A DNA stretch of 37,170 nt from Brevundimonas diminuta 470-4 (GCA_000318405.1 KB291777.1:36475-73644), one strand, 5' to 3'. Positions 16,678 to 27,563 are shown, counted from the stretch's first letter. A program made the numbers and translations. The notes: generated by a model not told the origin, from the letters alone.

Positions 16678-16705
16678 GCCTCCACCGCTCTGCCTCCCAT
16701 CCACC

Positions 16706-16808
16706 GTCATCTTCGGACTTGATCCGAGGATCGAGGGACCGGCGCGCTCTTCTCGGCCGCCGACACGCAGACGGATGACCCGATCCTCGGATCAAGTCCG
16801 AGGATGAC
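16706..16808. repeat. Long inverted repeat (28-base arms)
   Basis: Left arm 16706-16733 and right arm 16781-16808 are reverse complements at 27 of 28 bases, around a 47-base spacer. The arm core is GGACTTGATCCGAGGATC. It lies between the convergent receptor and mce genes. The shape is that of a paired REP element (BIME-like). Dispersal elsewhere in the genome is expected but not visible here. Confidence 0.75.
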
Positions 16809-16826
16809 GAGGGAGAGCGATTAATG

Positions 16827-16856
16827 AAAAGGCCCGGTCTCACGACCGGGCCTTTT
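16827..16856. terminator. Bidirectional terminator between receptor and mce genes
   Basis: Arms AAAAGGCCCGGTC and GACCGGGCCTTTT (13 bases, perfect) flank a TCAC loop. The A-run and T-run ends make it work in both directions. It serves the receptor gene on the plus strand and the five-gene propionyl-CoA operon on the minus strand, lying 27 bases past the mce stop. Confidence 0.9.
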
Positions 16857-16883
16857 GCCTGTATCGGTTTACAAAACCGGAGC

Positions 16884-17306
16884 TCAGTGCGCCTCTTTCG
16901 GCGTCTCCATCAGTTCGATCAGCACCCCGCCCATCTCCTTGGGATGCAGGAAGACCACCGGCGTCCCGTGCGCGCCGATGCGGGGCTCGCCTGTGCCCAG
17001 GATGGTCACGCCCTTGGCGCGCATTTCAGCGATGGCGGCATGAATGTCCGCCACTTCAAAACAGACGTGGTGCTGCCCGCCCTTGGGGTTCTTGGCCAGG
17101 AAGCCGGTGATCGGGCTGGTCTCGTCAAACGGCTCGATCAGTTCGATCTGGGCCGTCGGCGTGTCGATGAAGCAGACCTTCACCCCCTGCGCGGGCAGGT
17201 CGAACGGCTCGCCGATCTTCGTCGCGCCCAGCACGTCGCGATACAGCTTGATCGACTCGGCGATGGAGGGCGTGGCGACGCCCAAGTGGTTCAGATTGCC
17301 GATCAC
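16884..17306 (-). CDS. mce: Methylmalonyl-CoA epimerase
   Basis: A 140-residue glyoxalase/VOC-fold enzyme that interconverts (S)- and (R)-methylmalonyl-CoA, linking the carboxylase product to the mutase substrate. Metal ligands are visible in [19 protein letters not shown] and the C-terminal GGVLIELME. The block [24 protein letters not shown] is characteristic. The start is a GTG at 17306 with GGAG nine bases upstream. The GTGA overlaps the mutB stop by four bases, so translation is probably coupled. It is the last gene of the operon and is followed by the bidirectional terminator. Confidence 0.92.
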   Translation of the reverse strand: MIGNLNHLGVATPSIAESIKLYRDVLGATKIGEPFDLPAQGVKVCFIDTPTAQIELIEPFDETSPITGFLAKNPKGGQHHVCFEVADIHAAIAEMRAKGVTILGTGEPRIGAHGTPVVFLHPKEMGGVLIELMETPKEAH

Positions 17307-19462
17307 GTTTTGGTCTCCACAGGTGTCGGCTGAGCATAGCCCAGACGCTGGTTCAGTTTCTCGATCAGGTCCACGGCCGTCTCGGCGATGACCGAACCGG
17401 GCGGATAGACCGCCGCCGCGCCCATATCGATCAGGGGCTGCACGTCCGACGGCGGGATGACGCCGCCGACCACGATCATGATGTCCTCGCGCCCCAGCTT
17501 GGCCAGTTCGGCCTTCAGCTCGGGCACCAACGTCAGGTGCCCCGCCGCCAGCGACGAGGCGCCGACCGCGTGGACATTCTTCTCGACCGCATCGCGCGCG
17601 GCCTCGGCTGGCGTCTGGAACAGGGCTCCCGCCGTCACGTCGAAGCCGATGTCGCCGTAACCGGTGGCGACGACCTTCTGGCCCCGGTCGTGACCGTCCT
17701 GGCCCAGCTTGGCGATCAGGATGCGCGGCGGGCCGCCGTCGTTCTCGACGAAGGCGGCGACCATCGAACGGGCGCGGGCGACCTTGGGATCGTTCCCGGC
17801 CTCCTTGGCGTAGACGCCCGAGACCGTCTTCACCGTGGCGATGTGGCGGCCGAAGGCGGCCTCCAGCGCATCGGAGATTTCGCCGACGGTAGCCTTGGCG
17901 CGGGCCGCCCGCACCGCCAGCTCCATCAGGTTGGCGTTCCCCCGCGCGCCCTCGGTCAGGGCGTCGAGAGCGGCCTGCGTCGCCGCTTCGTCGCGCTCGG
18001 CCTTCAGGCGTTGCAGCTTCTCGATCTGGCGGGCGCGCACCTCGGCGTTGTCGACCTTCAGCATAGGGATGTCGTCGACCACGGGGTTCAGATATTTGTT
18101 CACCCCCACGACCGTCTGCTGGCCGGTGTCGATGCGAGCCTGGGTCTTGGCGGCGGACTCTTCGATCCGCAGCTTGGGAATGCCCGCCTCGATGGCCTTG
18201 GCCATGCCGCCGTAGGCCTCGACCTCCTCCATCAGGGCGCGGGCCTTGGTCGCCAGCTCCTGCGTCAGGCGCTCGACGTAGAAGCTGCCGCCCCATGGGT
18301 CGATGACGCGGGTCAGGCCCGTCTCGGCCTGCGCCAGAATCTGGGTGTTGCGCGCGATCCGGGCCGAGAAGTCGGTCGGCAGGGCCAGCGCTTCGTCCAG
18401 CGCGTTGGTGTGCAGGCTCTGGGTCTGGCCGCCCGCCGCCGCCATGCACTCGACCATGGTGCGGGGCACATTGTTGAACACGTCCTGCGCCGCCAGCGAC
18501 CAGCCCGAGGTCTGGCAGTGGGTCCGCAGGGACAGCGACTTCGGATTGACGCCGCCTTCGCGCTTCACCGCCTCGGCCCACAGCAGGCGGCCGGCGCGCA
18601 TCTTGGCCACCTCCATGAAGTAGTTCATGCCGATGGCCCAGAAGAAGCTCAGGCGCGGCGCGAAACGGTCGATCTCCATGCCCGCCGCCTTGCCCGCGCG
18701 CAGGTATTCGATCCCGTCCGACAGGGTGTAGGCCAGCTCGATGTCCGCCGAGGCCCCCGCCTCCTGCATGTGATAGCCGGAGATGGAGATGGAGTTGAAC
18801 TTGGGCGTTTCCTTCGCCGTCCACTCGAAGATATCGGCGATGATCCGCATCGAGGGCGCGGGCGGATAGATGTAGGTGTTGCGGACCATGAACTCCTTCA
18901 GAATGTCGTTCTGAATGGTCCCGGTCAGCTTGGCGTGGTCGACGCCCTGCTCTTCGCCCGCCACGACGTAGAGGGCCAGGATCGGCAGCACCGCCCCGTT
19001 CATGGTCATGGACACCGACATCTGGTCCAGCGGAATGCCGTCGAACAGGGTCCGCATGTCCAGAATGGAGTCGATGGCCACGCCCGCCATGCCGACGTCG
19101 CCCTTCACCCGCGGGTGGTCGCTGTCATAGCCCCGGTGGGTGGCCAGATCGAAGGCGACCGACAGACCCTTCTGACCGGCAGCCAGGTTGCGGCGATAGA
19201 AGGCGTTGGACTCCTCGGCGGTCGAGAAGCCCGCATACTGGCGGATCGTCCATGGCGCGCCCGCATACATGGTCGGATAGGGCCCGCGCACGAAGGGAGC
19301 GAAGCCCGGCAGGCCGTGGATGAAGTCCAGCCCGTCCAGCGCTTCCGGCCCATAAGCTGTCTCGACCGTCAGCCCCTCGGGCGTGGTCCATGCCGCGCGG
19401 TCCGGCCCGGCGCCGGTCGCGCCCAGATCGAGGGCGACCTTGGAGAAGTCAGGGAAACTCAT
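17303..19462 (-). CDS. Methylmalonyl-CoA mutase, large catalytic subunit
   Basis: A 719-residue adenosylcobalamin enzyme converting (R)-methylmalonyl-CoA to succinyl-CoA. The N-terminal barrel contains the substrate-binding [21 protein letters not shown] and [22 protein letters not shown]. The C-terminal domain binds cobalamin through the DxHxxG motif, with His591 in GQDGHDRG, followed by GADDLAAGH-like and [10 protein letters not shown] segments. Length matches the family's catalytic subunit. The ATG overlaps the mutA stop by four bases (ATGA), and its own stop overlaps mce. Naming differs between systems (mutB, mcmA, scpA), so no symbol is given. No reactivating G-protein chaperone gene is in the window. 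Confidence 0.96.
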   Translation of the reverse strand: MSFPDFSKVALDLGATGAGPDRAAWTTPEGLTVETAYGPEALDGLDFIHGLPGFAPFVRGPYPTMYAGAPWTIRQYAGFSTAEESNAFYRRNLAAGQKGLSVAFDLATHRGYDSDHPRVKGDVGMAGVAIDSILDMRTLFDGIPLDQMSVSMTMNGAVLPILALYVVAGEEQGVDHAKLTGTIQNDILKEFMVRNTYIYPPAPSMRIIADIFEWTAKETPKFNSISISGYHMQEAGASADIELAYTLSDGIEYLRAGKAAGMEIDRFAPRLSFFWAIGMNYFMEVAKMRAGRLLWAEAVKREGGVNPKSLSLRTHCQTSGWSLAAQDVFNNVPRTMVECMAAAGGQTQSLHTNALDEALALPTDFSARIARNTQILAQAETGLTRVIDPWGGSFYVERLTQELATKARALMEEVEAYGGMAKAIEAGIPKLRIEESAAKTQARIDTGQQTVVGVNKYLNPVVDDIPMLKVDNAEVRARQIEKLQRLKAERDEAATQAALDALTEGARGNANLMELAVRAARAKATVGEISDALEAAFGRHIATVKTVSGVYAKEAGNDPKVARARSMVAAFVENDGGPPRILIAKLGQDGHDRGQKVVATGYGDIGFDVTAGALFQTPAEAARDAVEKNVHAVGASSLAAGHLTLVPELKAELAKLGREDIMIVVGGVIPPSDVQPLIDMGAAAVYPPGSVIAETAVDLIEKLNQRLGYAQPTPVETKT

Positions 19463-20835
19463 TGAGCGGCCTCCTCGAAGGCGGCGGCGAAACGTACAGG
19501 CGCCAAGGCCTCGAACGTTCCGATGACGGCCGCAATAGGTGCGGGCGTCACCGGCGCGGGACGCACGTCCGGATCGACGAATTTGGTGACGCCGACGATC
19601 TGGGCGGCGCCGTCCTTGAAGGCTTTCTCAGCCATGTCGCGGGCACGAGCGATGCGAGGCTGGATCACCCCGCCTTCCAGACAGGCGACGACTCCGCCTT
19701 CGGCCTCATAGACCTGGAACTCGGCCCAGGCGGCCTCGGCCAGTTCGCGGGTGCGCGCGTCCAGATACCAGGAGCCGCTGGCCGGATCGTCCACGCGGCC
19801 CAGATTGGATTCCTCCATCAGGATCAGCTGGGTGTTGCGCGCCTGACGCTTGGCGAAGTCGTCCGGCAGGCCCGCCGCGCGGGTGAAGCCATCCAGCACC
19901 ACCGCATCGGCCCCGCCCACGGCCCCGGCGAACCCGGCGGCGGTCAGGCGCAGCATGTTCGGCCACGGGTCGCGCGCCGACAGCATACGGCGCGACGAGC
20001 GCGCCTCAATGATCGCCGGAACCTCAGCGCCGAACGCCCTGGAGACGCTGGCCCAGATCAGGCGCAGGGCGCGGATCTTGGCCAGGGAGTCGAAATAGGC
20101 CTGATCCACGGCGACGCCTAGAACCACGCCCTTCAGCGCCGCCTCGACCGTCAGACCCGCTTCAACGGCGGCTTTCACATGGGCCACGGCCGACGACCCG
20201 GCGAAGGCCAGTTCCTGCGCGATGGAGCCGCCTGCCTCATGCGCCACACGGCCCGAGGCCATGAACAGCGTCGCCTCGGGATAGGTCGCGGCGTGGGTCG
20301 CCGCCGCCCTGGCGGTCTCGGTCATGACGGCCGCGAAATCGCCCGGCGCTCCGCCCGCCTCGGCATAGGCCGAGATCGGATCGAGGTGGAAGGCCAGCTT
20401 GGCGCGAGGCGAACCCTTGGCGACCGCCGACAGGGCCTCGGCCGCCTTCACGCCCTCGAACCCGGCGTCCAGCGCTACCGGCGCCAGCTCCAGCGCCACC
20501 GCGTCCAGCGCGCGCGCCAACTTCGCAGCGTCCGCCGCCACAGGCCCGGCGATCAGGACGGAGGCCGCGCCGTTCTCCAGATCGGTCAGGATGGCGCGGT
20601 TCAGGGCGTCCGCGTCCTCGCCCTCATTCAACGCCCGCACGTCCCAGGCCCGGCCTTCGGAATCCGAGGGCCGGGGCGCGAACACCGGCTCGCCGCCATT
20701 CGCCGCCCCATACAGGGGCTTGGTCGCCAGATGGTCCGCATCCAGATGGATGAGGCTCTCCAGCGGACGCTCCTTCAGCGCCTTGACGGCGGCTTCGCGC
20801 CACTCCAGCGGGGTTGGGACGGCGAACTCGGTCAT
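19459..20835 (-). CDS. Methylmalonyl-CoA mutase, small subunit without cobalamin domain
   Basis: A 458-residue barrel homologous to the mutase catalytic subunit but ending after the barrel (FEEAAQ). The C-terminal cobalamin-binding region of longer small subunits (for example in Propionibacterium) is missing. Recognisable blocks are [46 protein letters not shown], the [26 protein letters not shown] segment, and [12 protein letters not shown]. It should pair with the large subunit as a non-catalytic structural partner. The ATG follows directly on the pccA TAA with no gap (TAAATG), and the stop overlaps the next ATG. Confidence 0.9.
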   Translation of the reverse strand: MTEFAVPTPLEWREAAVKALKERPLESLIHLDADHLATKPLYGAANGGEPVFAPRPSDSEGRAWDVRALNEGEDADALNRAILTDLENGAASVLIAGPVAADAAKLARALDAVALELAPVALDAGFEGVKAAEALSAVAKGSPRAKLAFHLDPISAYAEAGGAPGDFAAVMTETARAAATHAATYPEATLFMASGRVAHEAGGSIAQELAFAGSSAVAHVKAAVEAGLTVEAALKGVVLGVAVDQAYFDSLAKIRALRLIWASVSRAFGAEVPAIIEARSSRRMLSARDPWPNMLRLTAAGFAGAVGGADAVVLDGFTRAAGLPDDFAKRQARNTQLILMEESNLGRVDDPASGSWYLDARTRELAEAAWAEFQVYEAEGGVVACLEGGVIQPRIARARDMAEKAFKDGAAQIVGVTKFVDPDVRPAPVTPAPIAAVIGTFEALAPVRFAAAFEEAAQ

Positions 20836-22812
20836 TTACTCGAACTCCACCAGTACGTCGTCGGCGGCGACCGGGTCGCCAGCCTTGGCCTTGACCGCCT
20901 TCACCTTGCCGTCGCGCTCGGCCTTGAGGATGTTCTGCATCTTCATGGCTTCGATGATGGCCACGGTCTCGCCGGACTTGACCTCTTGGCCCTCGACCAC
21001 GGGGATGTCGACCACCAGACCCGGCATCGGCGACAGCACCAGTTTGGAGGTGTCCGCCGCCTGCTTCTCGGGCAGCAGGGCGTAGAGGTGCGCCACGTCT
21101 GGACGCAGCACGCGCACACGCGCTCGCGCCGCGCGGTGGCGGATGTCGAAGCCGTCTGCGGCGCGCTTCACCTCGGCGGTGAAGGCGTCGTCGTCCAGCA
21201 CCGCCTTGAACAGCGACAGGCCCGGACGCCAGTCGATCTCGGACAGGGAGACTTCTTCGCCGTCGATGGCGACGATCAGGTCTTCGGCCTCGTCATAGCC
21301 GACCTCGACCTCATAGGCCGCCTTGTCGACCAGGACGGTCCAGTCGGTGCGCTCGCTGGGATCGCCGTCCTGTTCGGCGATGACTTCGTTCATGGCGACG
21401 GCGCAGGCGATCAGGATCTTCACCTGCTCGGGCGTCGGCGCCAGGCCGTGGAAGCCGTCGGGGAACTCGTCCTTGATGTAGCTGGTCGACAGCTGGCCGG
21501 ACTGGAAGCGTTCCTGATCCATGACGGCGGCCAGGAAGGGCACATTGTGGCCCAGACCCGCCAGATGGGTGTCCTCCAGCGCGCGGGCCATGCCGCGCAC
21601 GGCGTCGTCGCGCGTCTCGCCCCAGGCGCACAGCTTGGCGATCATGGGGTCGTAGAACATGCTGATCTCGTCGCCCTCGCGGACGCCCGAGTCATTGCGA
21701 ACGGTGTAGTCGCCCTGATCGCCCTCTTCCGGCTGCTCATAGCGCACCAGACGGCCGATCGACGGCAGGAAGCCGCGATAGGGGTCTTCGGCGTAGATGC
21801 GGCTTTCGATGGCCCAGCCGTTGATCGACAGGTCGTCCTGCCTGATCGCCAGTTGCTCGCCCCAGGCCGAGCGGATCATCTGCTCGACCAGATCGACGCC
21901 GGTGATCAGCTCCGTCACCGGATGCTCGACCTGCAGACGGGTGTTCATCTCCAGGAAGAAGAAGCTCTTGTCCTGACCGGCGACGAACTCGACCGTGCCC
22001 GCCGAGTCATAGTTCACAGCCTTGGCCAGGGCGACGGCCTGTGCCCCCATCGCCGCGCGGGTCGCCTCGTCCAGCAGGGGCGACGGCGCCTCCTCGATGA
22101 CCTTCTGGTTGCGGCGCTGGATCGAGCATTCGCGCTCGAACAGGTGAATGACGTTGCCGTGCTTGTCGCCCAGCACCTGAATCTCGATGTGGCGCGGGTC
22201 GACGATGAACTTCTCGAGGAAGACGCGGTCGTCGCCGAAGGCGTTCAGCGCCTCGGCCTTTACGGCGGCGAAGCCCTCGGCCATGTCGTCGTCCGAATGG
22301 GCGACGCGGATGCCCTTGCCCCCGCCCCCGGCCGAGGCCTTGATCATGACCGGATAGCCGATCTCACGCGCGATCTTCACCGCCTCGTCCGGCGTTTCGA
22401 TCAGGCCCATGTGACCCGGCACGGTCGAGACGCCCGCCTCGGCCGCAAACTTCTTGGACGTGATCTTGTCGCCCATGGCGTCGATCGCCTCGGGGTTCGG
22501 CCCGATGAAGGCGATGCCCTCGGCCTTCAGCCGCCGCGCAAACCCGGCGTTCTCTGACAGGAAGCCGAAGCCGGGGTGCACGGCCTGCGCGCCCGTCTGC
22601 TTCACGGCGTCCACGATCTTGTCCTGAATCAGATAGGACTGGGCGGCGGGCGACGGGCCGATGTGAACCGTCTCATCCGCCATCTCGCACGCCAGCGACC
22701 CGGCGTCGGCGTCGGAGTAGACGACCACCGTCTTGATGCCCATGCGACGGCAGGTCTTGATGACGCGAACAGCAATCTCGCCGCGGTTGGCGATCAGAAT
22801 TTTATCGAACAT
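20836..22812 (-). CDS. pccA: Propionyl-CoA (acyl-CoA) carboxylase alpha subunit, biotin-carrying
   Basis: A 658-residue subunit that carboxylates its own biotin with bicarbonate and ATP. The N-terminal biotin carboxylase (MFDKILIANRGEIAVRVI, HPGFGFLSENAGFA) has the ATP-grasp loop at residues 158-168 (KASAGGGGKGI) and the ExNTRLQVEHPVTE motif. A linker domain follows. The C-terminal carrier domain has the biotinylated Lys624 in EAMKMQN. The start lies nine bases past the pccB stop, with AAGG overlapping that stop. Operon context with the mutase and epimerase genes points to propionyl-CoA rather than acetyl- or methylcrotonyl-CoA. Confidence 0.94.
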   Translation of the reverse strand: MFDKILIANRGEIAVRVIKTCRRMGIKTVVVYSDADAGSLACEMADETVHIGPSPAAQSYLIQDKIVDAVKQTGAQAVHPGFGFLSENAGFARRLKAEGIAFIGPNPEAIDAMGDKITSKKFAAEAGVSTVPGHMGLIETPDEAVKIAREIGYPVMIKASAGGGGKGIRVAHSDDDMAEGFAAVKAEALNAFGDDRVFLEKFIVDPRHIEIQVLGDKHGNVIHLFERECSIQRRNQKVIEEAPSPLLDEATRAAMGAQAVALAKAVNYDSAGTVEFVAGQDKSFFFLEMNTRLQVEHPVTELITGVDLVEQMIRSAWGEQLAIRQDDLSINGWAIESRIYAEDPYRGFLPSIGRLVRYEQPEEGDQGDYTVRNDSGVREGDEISMFYDPMIAKLCAWGETRDDAVRGMARALEDTHLAGLGHNVPFLAAVMDQERFQSGQLSTSYIKDEFPDGFHGLAPTPEQVKILIACAVAMNEVIAEQDGDPSERTDWTVLVDKAAYEVEVGYDEAEDLIVAIDGEEVSLSEIDWRPGLSLFKAVLDDDAFTAEVKRAADGFDIRHRAARARVRVLRPDVAHLYALLPEKQAADTSKLVLSPMPGLVVDIPVVEGQEVKSGETVAIIEAMKMQNILKAERDGKVKAVKAKAGDPVAADDVLVEFE

Positions 22813-22821
22813 TTCTGGGCC

Positions 22822-24357
<1,536 letters not shown>

Positions 24358-24404
24358 GGTTGGAGCGACTCCCTGACTTCGTTCAGGGTCCAACAAGCCG
24401 CTTG

Positions 24405-24435
24405 GTTGCAAAAAGGCAATCGCAACTTTGCAAAA
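24405..24435. promoter_or_regulatory. Candidate ScfR sites proximal to pccB
   Basis: GCAACTTTGCAAAA (24422-24435) is the exact reverse complement of the scfR-proximal site at 24475-24488. A further TTGCAAAAAGG half-copy begins at 24406. The site is 64 bases from the pccB start. TTTGCAAA-type motifs are known targets of RamB/PrpR regulators in actinobacteria; use by the local ScfR protein is inferred. Confidence 0.6.
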
Positions 24436-24474
24436 GGTGCGTAAGTGCGTAACCCTGCCAAGGTAGACGAGTGT

Positions 24475-24490
24475 TTTTGCAAAGTTGCAA
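24475..24490. promoter_or_regulatory. Candidate ScfR site proximal to scfR
   Basis: TTTTGCAAAGTTGCAA contains TTGCAA-N2-TTGCAA, two half-sites eight bases apart. It ends 22 bases before the scfR start, a position suited to autorepression. Its centre is 53 bases, close to five helical turns, from the matching site near pccB, so both could lie on one face of the DNA. Confidence 0.6.
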
Positions 24491-24512
24491 CGCCTGCAAG
24501 AGCGCGCAGATC

Positions 24513-25925
24513 ATGGCCCAAAAACTCTACCTTGGAACCAAGGTCCGCAAGCTGCGCGAGACGCGCGGCTGGACGCTGGAGCAGTGCGCCGGGCGGCTGG
24601 CGCTGTCGCCGTCCTATCTGTCGCAGATCGAGACCAATCAGCGCCCGGCCACGGCGCGGGTGCTGATCGCCCTGACGCGGGCCTTCGACGTCGACGCCAG
24701 CCTGTTCGACCTGGACGGCGACGCCCGCCTGATCGCCGACCTGCGCGAGGCGACCACCGACGTCGCGGGCCACGCCGAGGCGCCGACTGCGGGCGAGCTG
24801 AAACAGGCGGCCATGAACGCCCCCCGGCTGGCGCGTCAGTTCCTGGCCCTGCATCAGGACTATCGCCGTCTGGACGAACGGCTGAAGACGCTGAACGAGA
24901 CGCTGGGCCGCGACGAACGCGCCACGGTCGCCGCCCCCGCCCTGCCCTATGAGGCGGTGCGCGATTTCTTCCACTATCGCGACAACTACATCGATGCGCT
25001 GGATCGCGCGGCGGAAGATCTGGCCGCGCGGCTGAACCTGGGCGACGGCGTCCATCCGGAGCGCGAGCTTGAGGCCGCCCTCAACGACCTGTGCGGCGTG
25101 CGCGTCGCCACCGGTCAGGGGCGCGGCGCCATGCGGCGCTTCGATCCGGGCGCGCGCATCCTCTATGTCGACGCCAGCCTGCCGGGCGCCACCCGCGCCT
25201 TCCAGATGGCGCATCAACTGGTGCGGCTTCGGTTCGAGGACCTGATCGAGCACGAACTGGACCGCGCCGCCTTCGACATTCCCGCCGCCCGCGACGTGTG
25301 CCGGGTCGGTCTGGCCAACTATGCGGCGGGGGCGCTGCTGCTGCCCTATCGCGCCTTTCTGGAGGCGGCGCGGGAGTTGCGGCACGATGTGGACCGCCTG
25401 CGCAACCGCTTCCATGTCAGCTTCGAACAGGCCTGCCACCGGCTGAGCACGTTACAGCGCCCCGGCTGGCGCGGCGTACCCTTCTACTTCGCGCGGGTGG
25501 ACATGGCGGGCAACATCACCAAGCGGCACAGCGCGACGCGCTTCCAGTTCGCCCGCTTCGGCGGCGCCTGCCCGCTGTGGAACGTCCATGAGGCCTTCAG
25601 CGCGCCGGACCGCATCCTGGTCAATCTGTCGGAAATGCCGGACGGCGCCCGCTACGTCTGCATCGCCAAGAGCGTGTCCAAGCCCGGCGGGTCGTTTCTG
25701 GAGCCGGATCGCCGCTATGCGCTGGGTTTGGGATGCGAGATCGAGCACGCGGGGCAGTTGGTCTATGCCGACGGGCTGGATCTGAACGGCCCGCCGACGC
25801 GCATGGGCGTGAACTGCCGCATCTGCGAGCGGACGGACTGCACGCAGCGGGCGTTTCCGCCGATCGACCGCACGCTGGCCGTGCCGGAGAATGAGCGGAG
25901 GGTGATCCCCTATACGCTCTCATAA
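24513..25925 (+). CDS. ScfR-family (PrpR/RamB-like) short-chain acyl-CoA regulator
   Basis: A 470-residue cytoplasmic DNA-binding regulator. An XRE-type helix-turn-helix (about 9-63, with SPSYLSQIETNQRPAT) is followed by an ImmA/IrrE-like domain and an ScfR C-terminal domain. The metalloprotease HExxH is not present: the matching segment is FQMAHQLVRL (His234), so peptidase activity is unlikely. Cys435, Cys438 and Cys443 form C-x2-C-x4-C, resembling the cysteine cluster of mycobacterial PrpR, for which an Fe-S cluster has been reported. Such regulators respond to short-chain acyl-CoA and control propionate or acetate genes. Divergent placement from pccB and the TTGCAA sites fit control of this operon. 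The frame is open to a GTG at 24471, which would place the operator inside the gene, so I choose 24513. Confidence 0.9.
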   Translation: MAQKLYLGTKVRKLRETRGWTLEQCAGRLALSPSYLSQIETNQRPATARVLIALTRAFDVDASLFDLDGDARLIADLREATTDVAGHAEAPTAGELKQAAMNAPRLARQFLALHQDYRRLDERLKTLNETLGRDERATVAAPALPYEAVRDFFHYRDNYIDALDRAAEDLAARLNLGDGVHPERELEAALNDLCGVRVATGQGRGAMRRFDPGARILYVDASLPGATRAFQMAHQLVRLRFEDLIEHELDRAAFDIPAARDVCRVGLANYAAGALLLPYRAFLEAARELRHDVDRLRNRFHVSFEQACHRLSTLQRPGWRGVPFYFARVDMAGNITKRHSATRFQFARFGGACPLWNVHEAFSAPDRILVNLSEMPDGARYVCIAKSVSKPGGSFLEPDRRYALGLGCEIEHAGQLVYADGLDLNGPPTRMGVNCRICERTDCTQRAFPPIDRTLAVPENERRVIPYTLS

Positions 25926-25930
25926 TCTCT

Positions 25931-26053
25931 CCTCCCCATGACAGTGGGGAGGTGGATCGGCGGCATAGCCGCCGAGACGGAGGGGCCGCCTGGTTCTGCC
26001 AACGCAGGCCCCTCCACCACTTCGTGGTCCCCCTCCCCACTGACGTGGGGAGG
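25931..26053. repeat. String of hairpins (REP-like element) between scfR and mmsA
   Basis: Five inverted repeats lie in a row: CCTCCCCA/TGGGGAGG (25931-25952), CGGCGGC/GCCGCCG (25958-25974), GGAGGGGCC/GGCCCCTCC (25979-26015), ACCAC/GTGGT just after, and CCTCCCCAC/GTGGGGAGG (26032-26053). The first and last share the CCTCCCCA arm. The element fills almost the whole gap between the two convergent genes and probably also ends their transcription. Confidence 0.75.
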
Positions 26054-26060
26054 AAAGGCG

Positions 26061-27563
26061 TCAGTTCATCGTCGGGATAATGAAGCTGGAGTCTTCATGC
26101 TCCAGCGCGCTGTCGGGCCAGCGGGCGGTGACGGTCTTGGTCTTGGTCCAGAACTTCACGCCTTCCATGCCGTACTGGTTGGTGTCGCCGAAGCCCGAGC
26201 GCTTCCAGCCGCCGAACGAGTGATAGGCCACCGGCACCGGGATCGGCACGTTGATGCCGACCATGCCGACGTTGACGCGGGCGGCGAAGTCGCGGGCCGC
26301 GCGGCCGTTCTGGGTGAAGATGGCGACGCCGTTGCCGTACTGGTGCTTGGACGGCAGGCTCAGGGCCTCCTCGAAGTTGGCGGCGCGGACGATCTGCAGC
26401 ACGGGGCCGAAGATCTCTTCCTGATAGGAGGACATGTCCGTCGTCACATGGTCGAACAGCGACGGGCCGATGAAGTAGCCCTTTTCATGCCCCTGCAGGC
26501 TGAAGTCGCGGCCGTCGACAACCAGTTCGGCGCCTTCCTCGACGCCCTTGCTGATCCAGCCGGCGACGCGGTCGCGGTGCTGGGCCGAGACGACGGGGCC
26601 ATAGTGGGCCTGATCATCGGTCGAGACGCCGACGCGCAGGGTCGGGATTTCGGCGATCAGACGCTCGCGCAGTTCATCGGCGGTCTTCTTGCCGACCGGC
26701 ACGACAACCGGCAGGGCCATGCAGCGCTCGCCGGCCGAGCCATAGGCCGCGCCCGACAGGTCCTTGATCACCTGGTCCAGATCGGCGTCAGGCATGACGA
26801 TGCCGTGGTTCTTGGCGCCGCCCATGGCCTGGACGCGTTTCCCGTGCTGGGCGCCCGTCTGATAGACGTAGTGGGCGATGTCGGACGAGCCGACGAAGCT
26901 GACGGCGGGGATGTCGGGGTGGGCCAGGATGGCGTCGACCGCCGTCTTGTCGCCGTGGACGACGTTCAGCACGCCCTTGGGCGCGCCCGCCTCCATCATC
27001 AGTTCGCCCAGACGCACCGGCACGGACGGATCGCGCTCGGACGGCTTCAGGATGAAGGTGTTGCCAACGGCGATGGCGACGCCGAACATCCACATCGGGA
27101 TCATGGCCGGGAAGTTGAACGGGGTGATGCCCGCCACCACGCCCAGGGCCTGACGCGAGGAGTAGACGTCGATGCCCGGCCCGGCGCCCAGGGTGTATTC
27201 GCCCTTCAGCGCGTGCGGGATGCCGCAGGCGAACTCGATGACTTCCAGGCCGCGCTGGATGTCGCCCTTGGAGTCGGCGATGACCTTGCCGTGCTCGCTG
27301 GACAGCATTTCGGCCAGTTCGTTCATGTTCGCCTCGACCAGGCGCTTGAACTCGAACATGACGCGGGCGCGGCGCTGCGGGTTGGTCGAGGACCAGCCTT
27401 CGAAGGCGGCCTGCGCCGACTGCACCGCACGGTCCATCTCGCTGACGGTCGCCAGCTGGACGCGGGCCTGAACCTCGCCGGTGTTCGGGTTGAAGACGTC
27501 GCCGAAGCGGCCCGACGCCCCCTCGAAAGCCGCACCGTCGATGAAGTGGCGAATGTCGCGCAT
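26061..27563 (-). CDS. mmsA: CoA-acylating methylmalonate-semialdehyde dehydrogenase
   Basis: A 500-residue aldehyde dehydrogenase that converts methylmalonate semialdehyde (from valine, or malonate semialdehyde from other routes) with CoA and NAD+ to propionyl-CoA or acetyl-CoA plus CO2. The nucleophile is Cys281 in SAGERCMALPV. ITPFNFPAMIPMWMFGVAIA and the NAD site FVGSSDIA are present. QAMGGAKNHGIVMPDAD stands where ordinary aldehyde dehydrogenases carry the catalytic Glu, as usual for this subfamily. GGGAGAG precedes the ATG by eight bases. Its product feeds the neighbouring pcc-mut operon. It is divergent from a LysR gene, with a TTGCAA-type site about 70 bases upstream. Confidence 0.95.
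   Translation of the reverse strand: MRDIRHFIDGAAFEGASGRFGDVFNPNTGEVQARVQLATVSEMDRAVQSAQAAFEGWSSTNPQRRARVMFEFKRLVEANMNELAEMLSSEHGKVIADSKGDIQRGLEVIEFACGIPHALKGEYTLGAGPGIDVYSSRQALGVVAGITPFNFPAMIPMWMFGVAIAVGNTFILKPSERDPSVPVRLGELMMEAGAPKGVLNVVHGDKTAVDAILAHPDIPAVSFVGSSDIAHYVYQTGAQHGKRVQAMGGAKNHGIVMPDADLDQVIKDLSGAAYGSAGERCMALPVVVPVGKKTADELRERLIAEIPTLRVGVSTDDQAHYGPVVSAQHRDRVAGWISKGVEEGAELVVDGRDFSLQGHEKGYFIGPSLFDHVTTDMSSYQEEIFGPVLQIVRAANFEEALSLPSKHQYGNGVAIFTQNGRAARDFAARVNVGMVGINVPIPVPVAYHSFGGWKRSGFGDTNQYGMEGVKFWTKTKTVTARWPDSALEHEDSSFIIPTMN

Noticed and set aside
13852..16710. 952-residue open frame antisense to the second TonB receptor gene
   Set aside because: Composition is typical of an antisense shadow (Arg/Gln/Gly/Ala rich, no motifs), and the plus strand has a clear receptor with signal, plug and barrel end.
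17044..17391. Plus-strand frame over mce
   Set aside because: It is antisense to the epimerase, whose metal motifs and four-base coupling to mutB are clear.
16884..18824. Single 646-residue frame joining mce to upstream sequence
   Set aside because: The upstream part is an out-of-frame reading of the mutase gene; mce begins at the GTG at 17306 with its own ribosome site.
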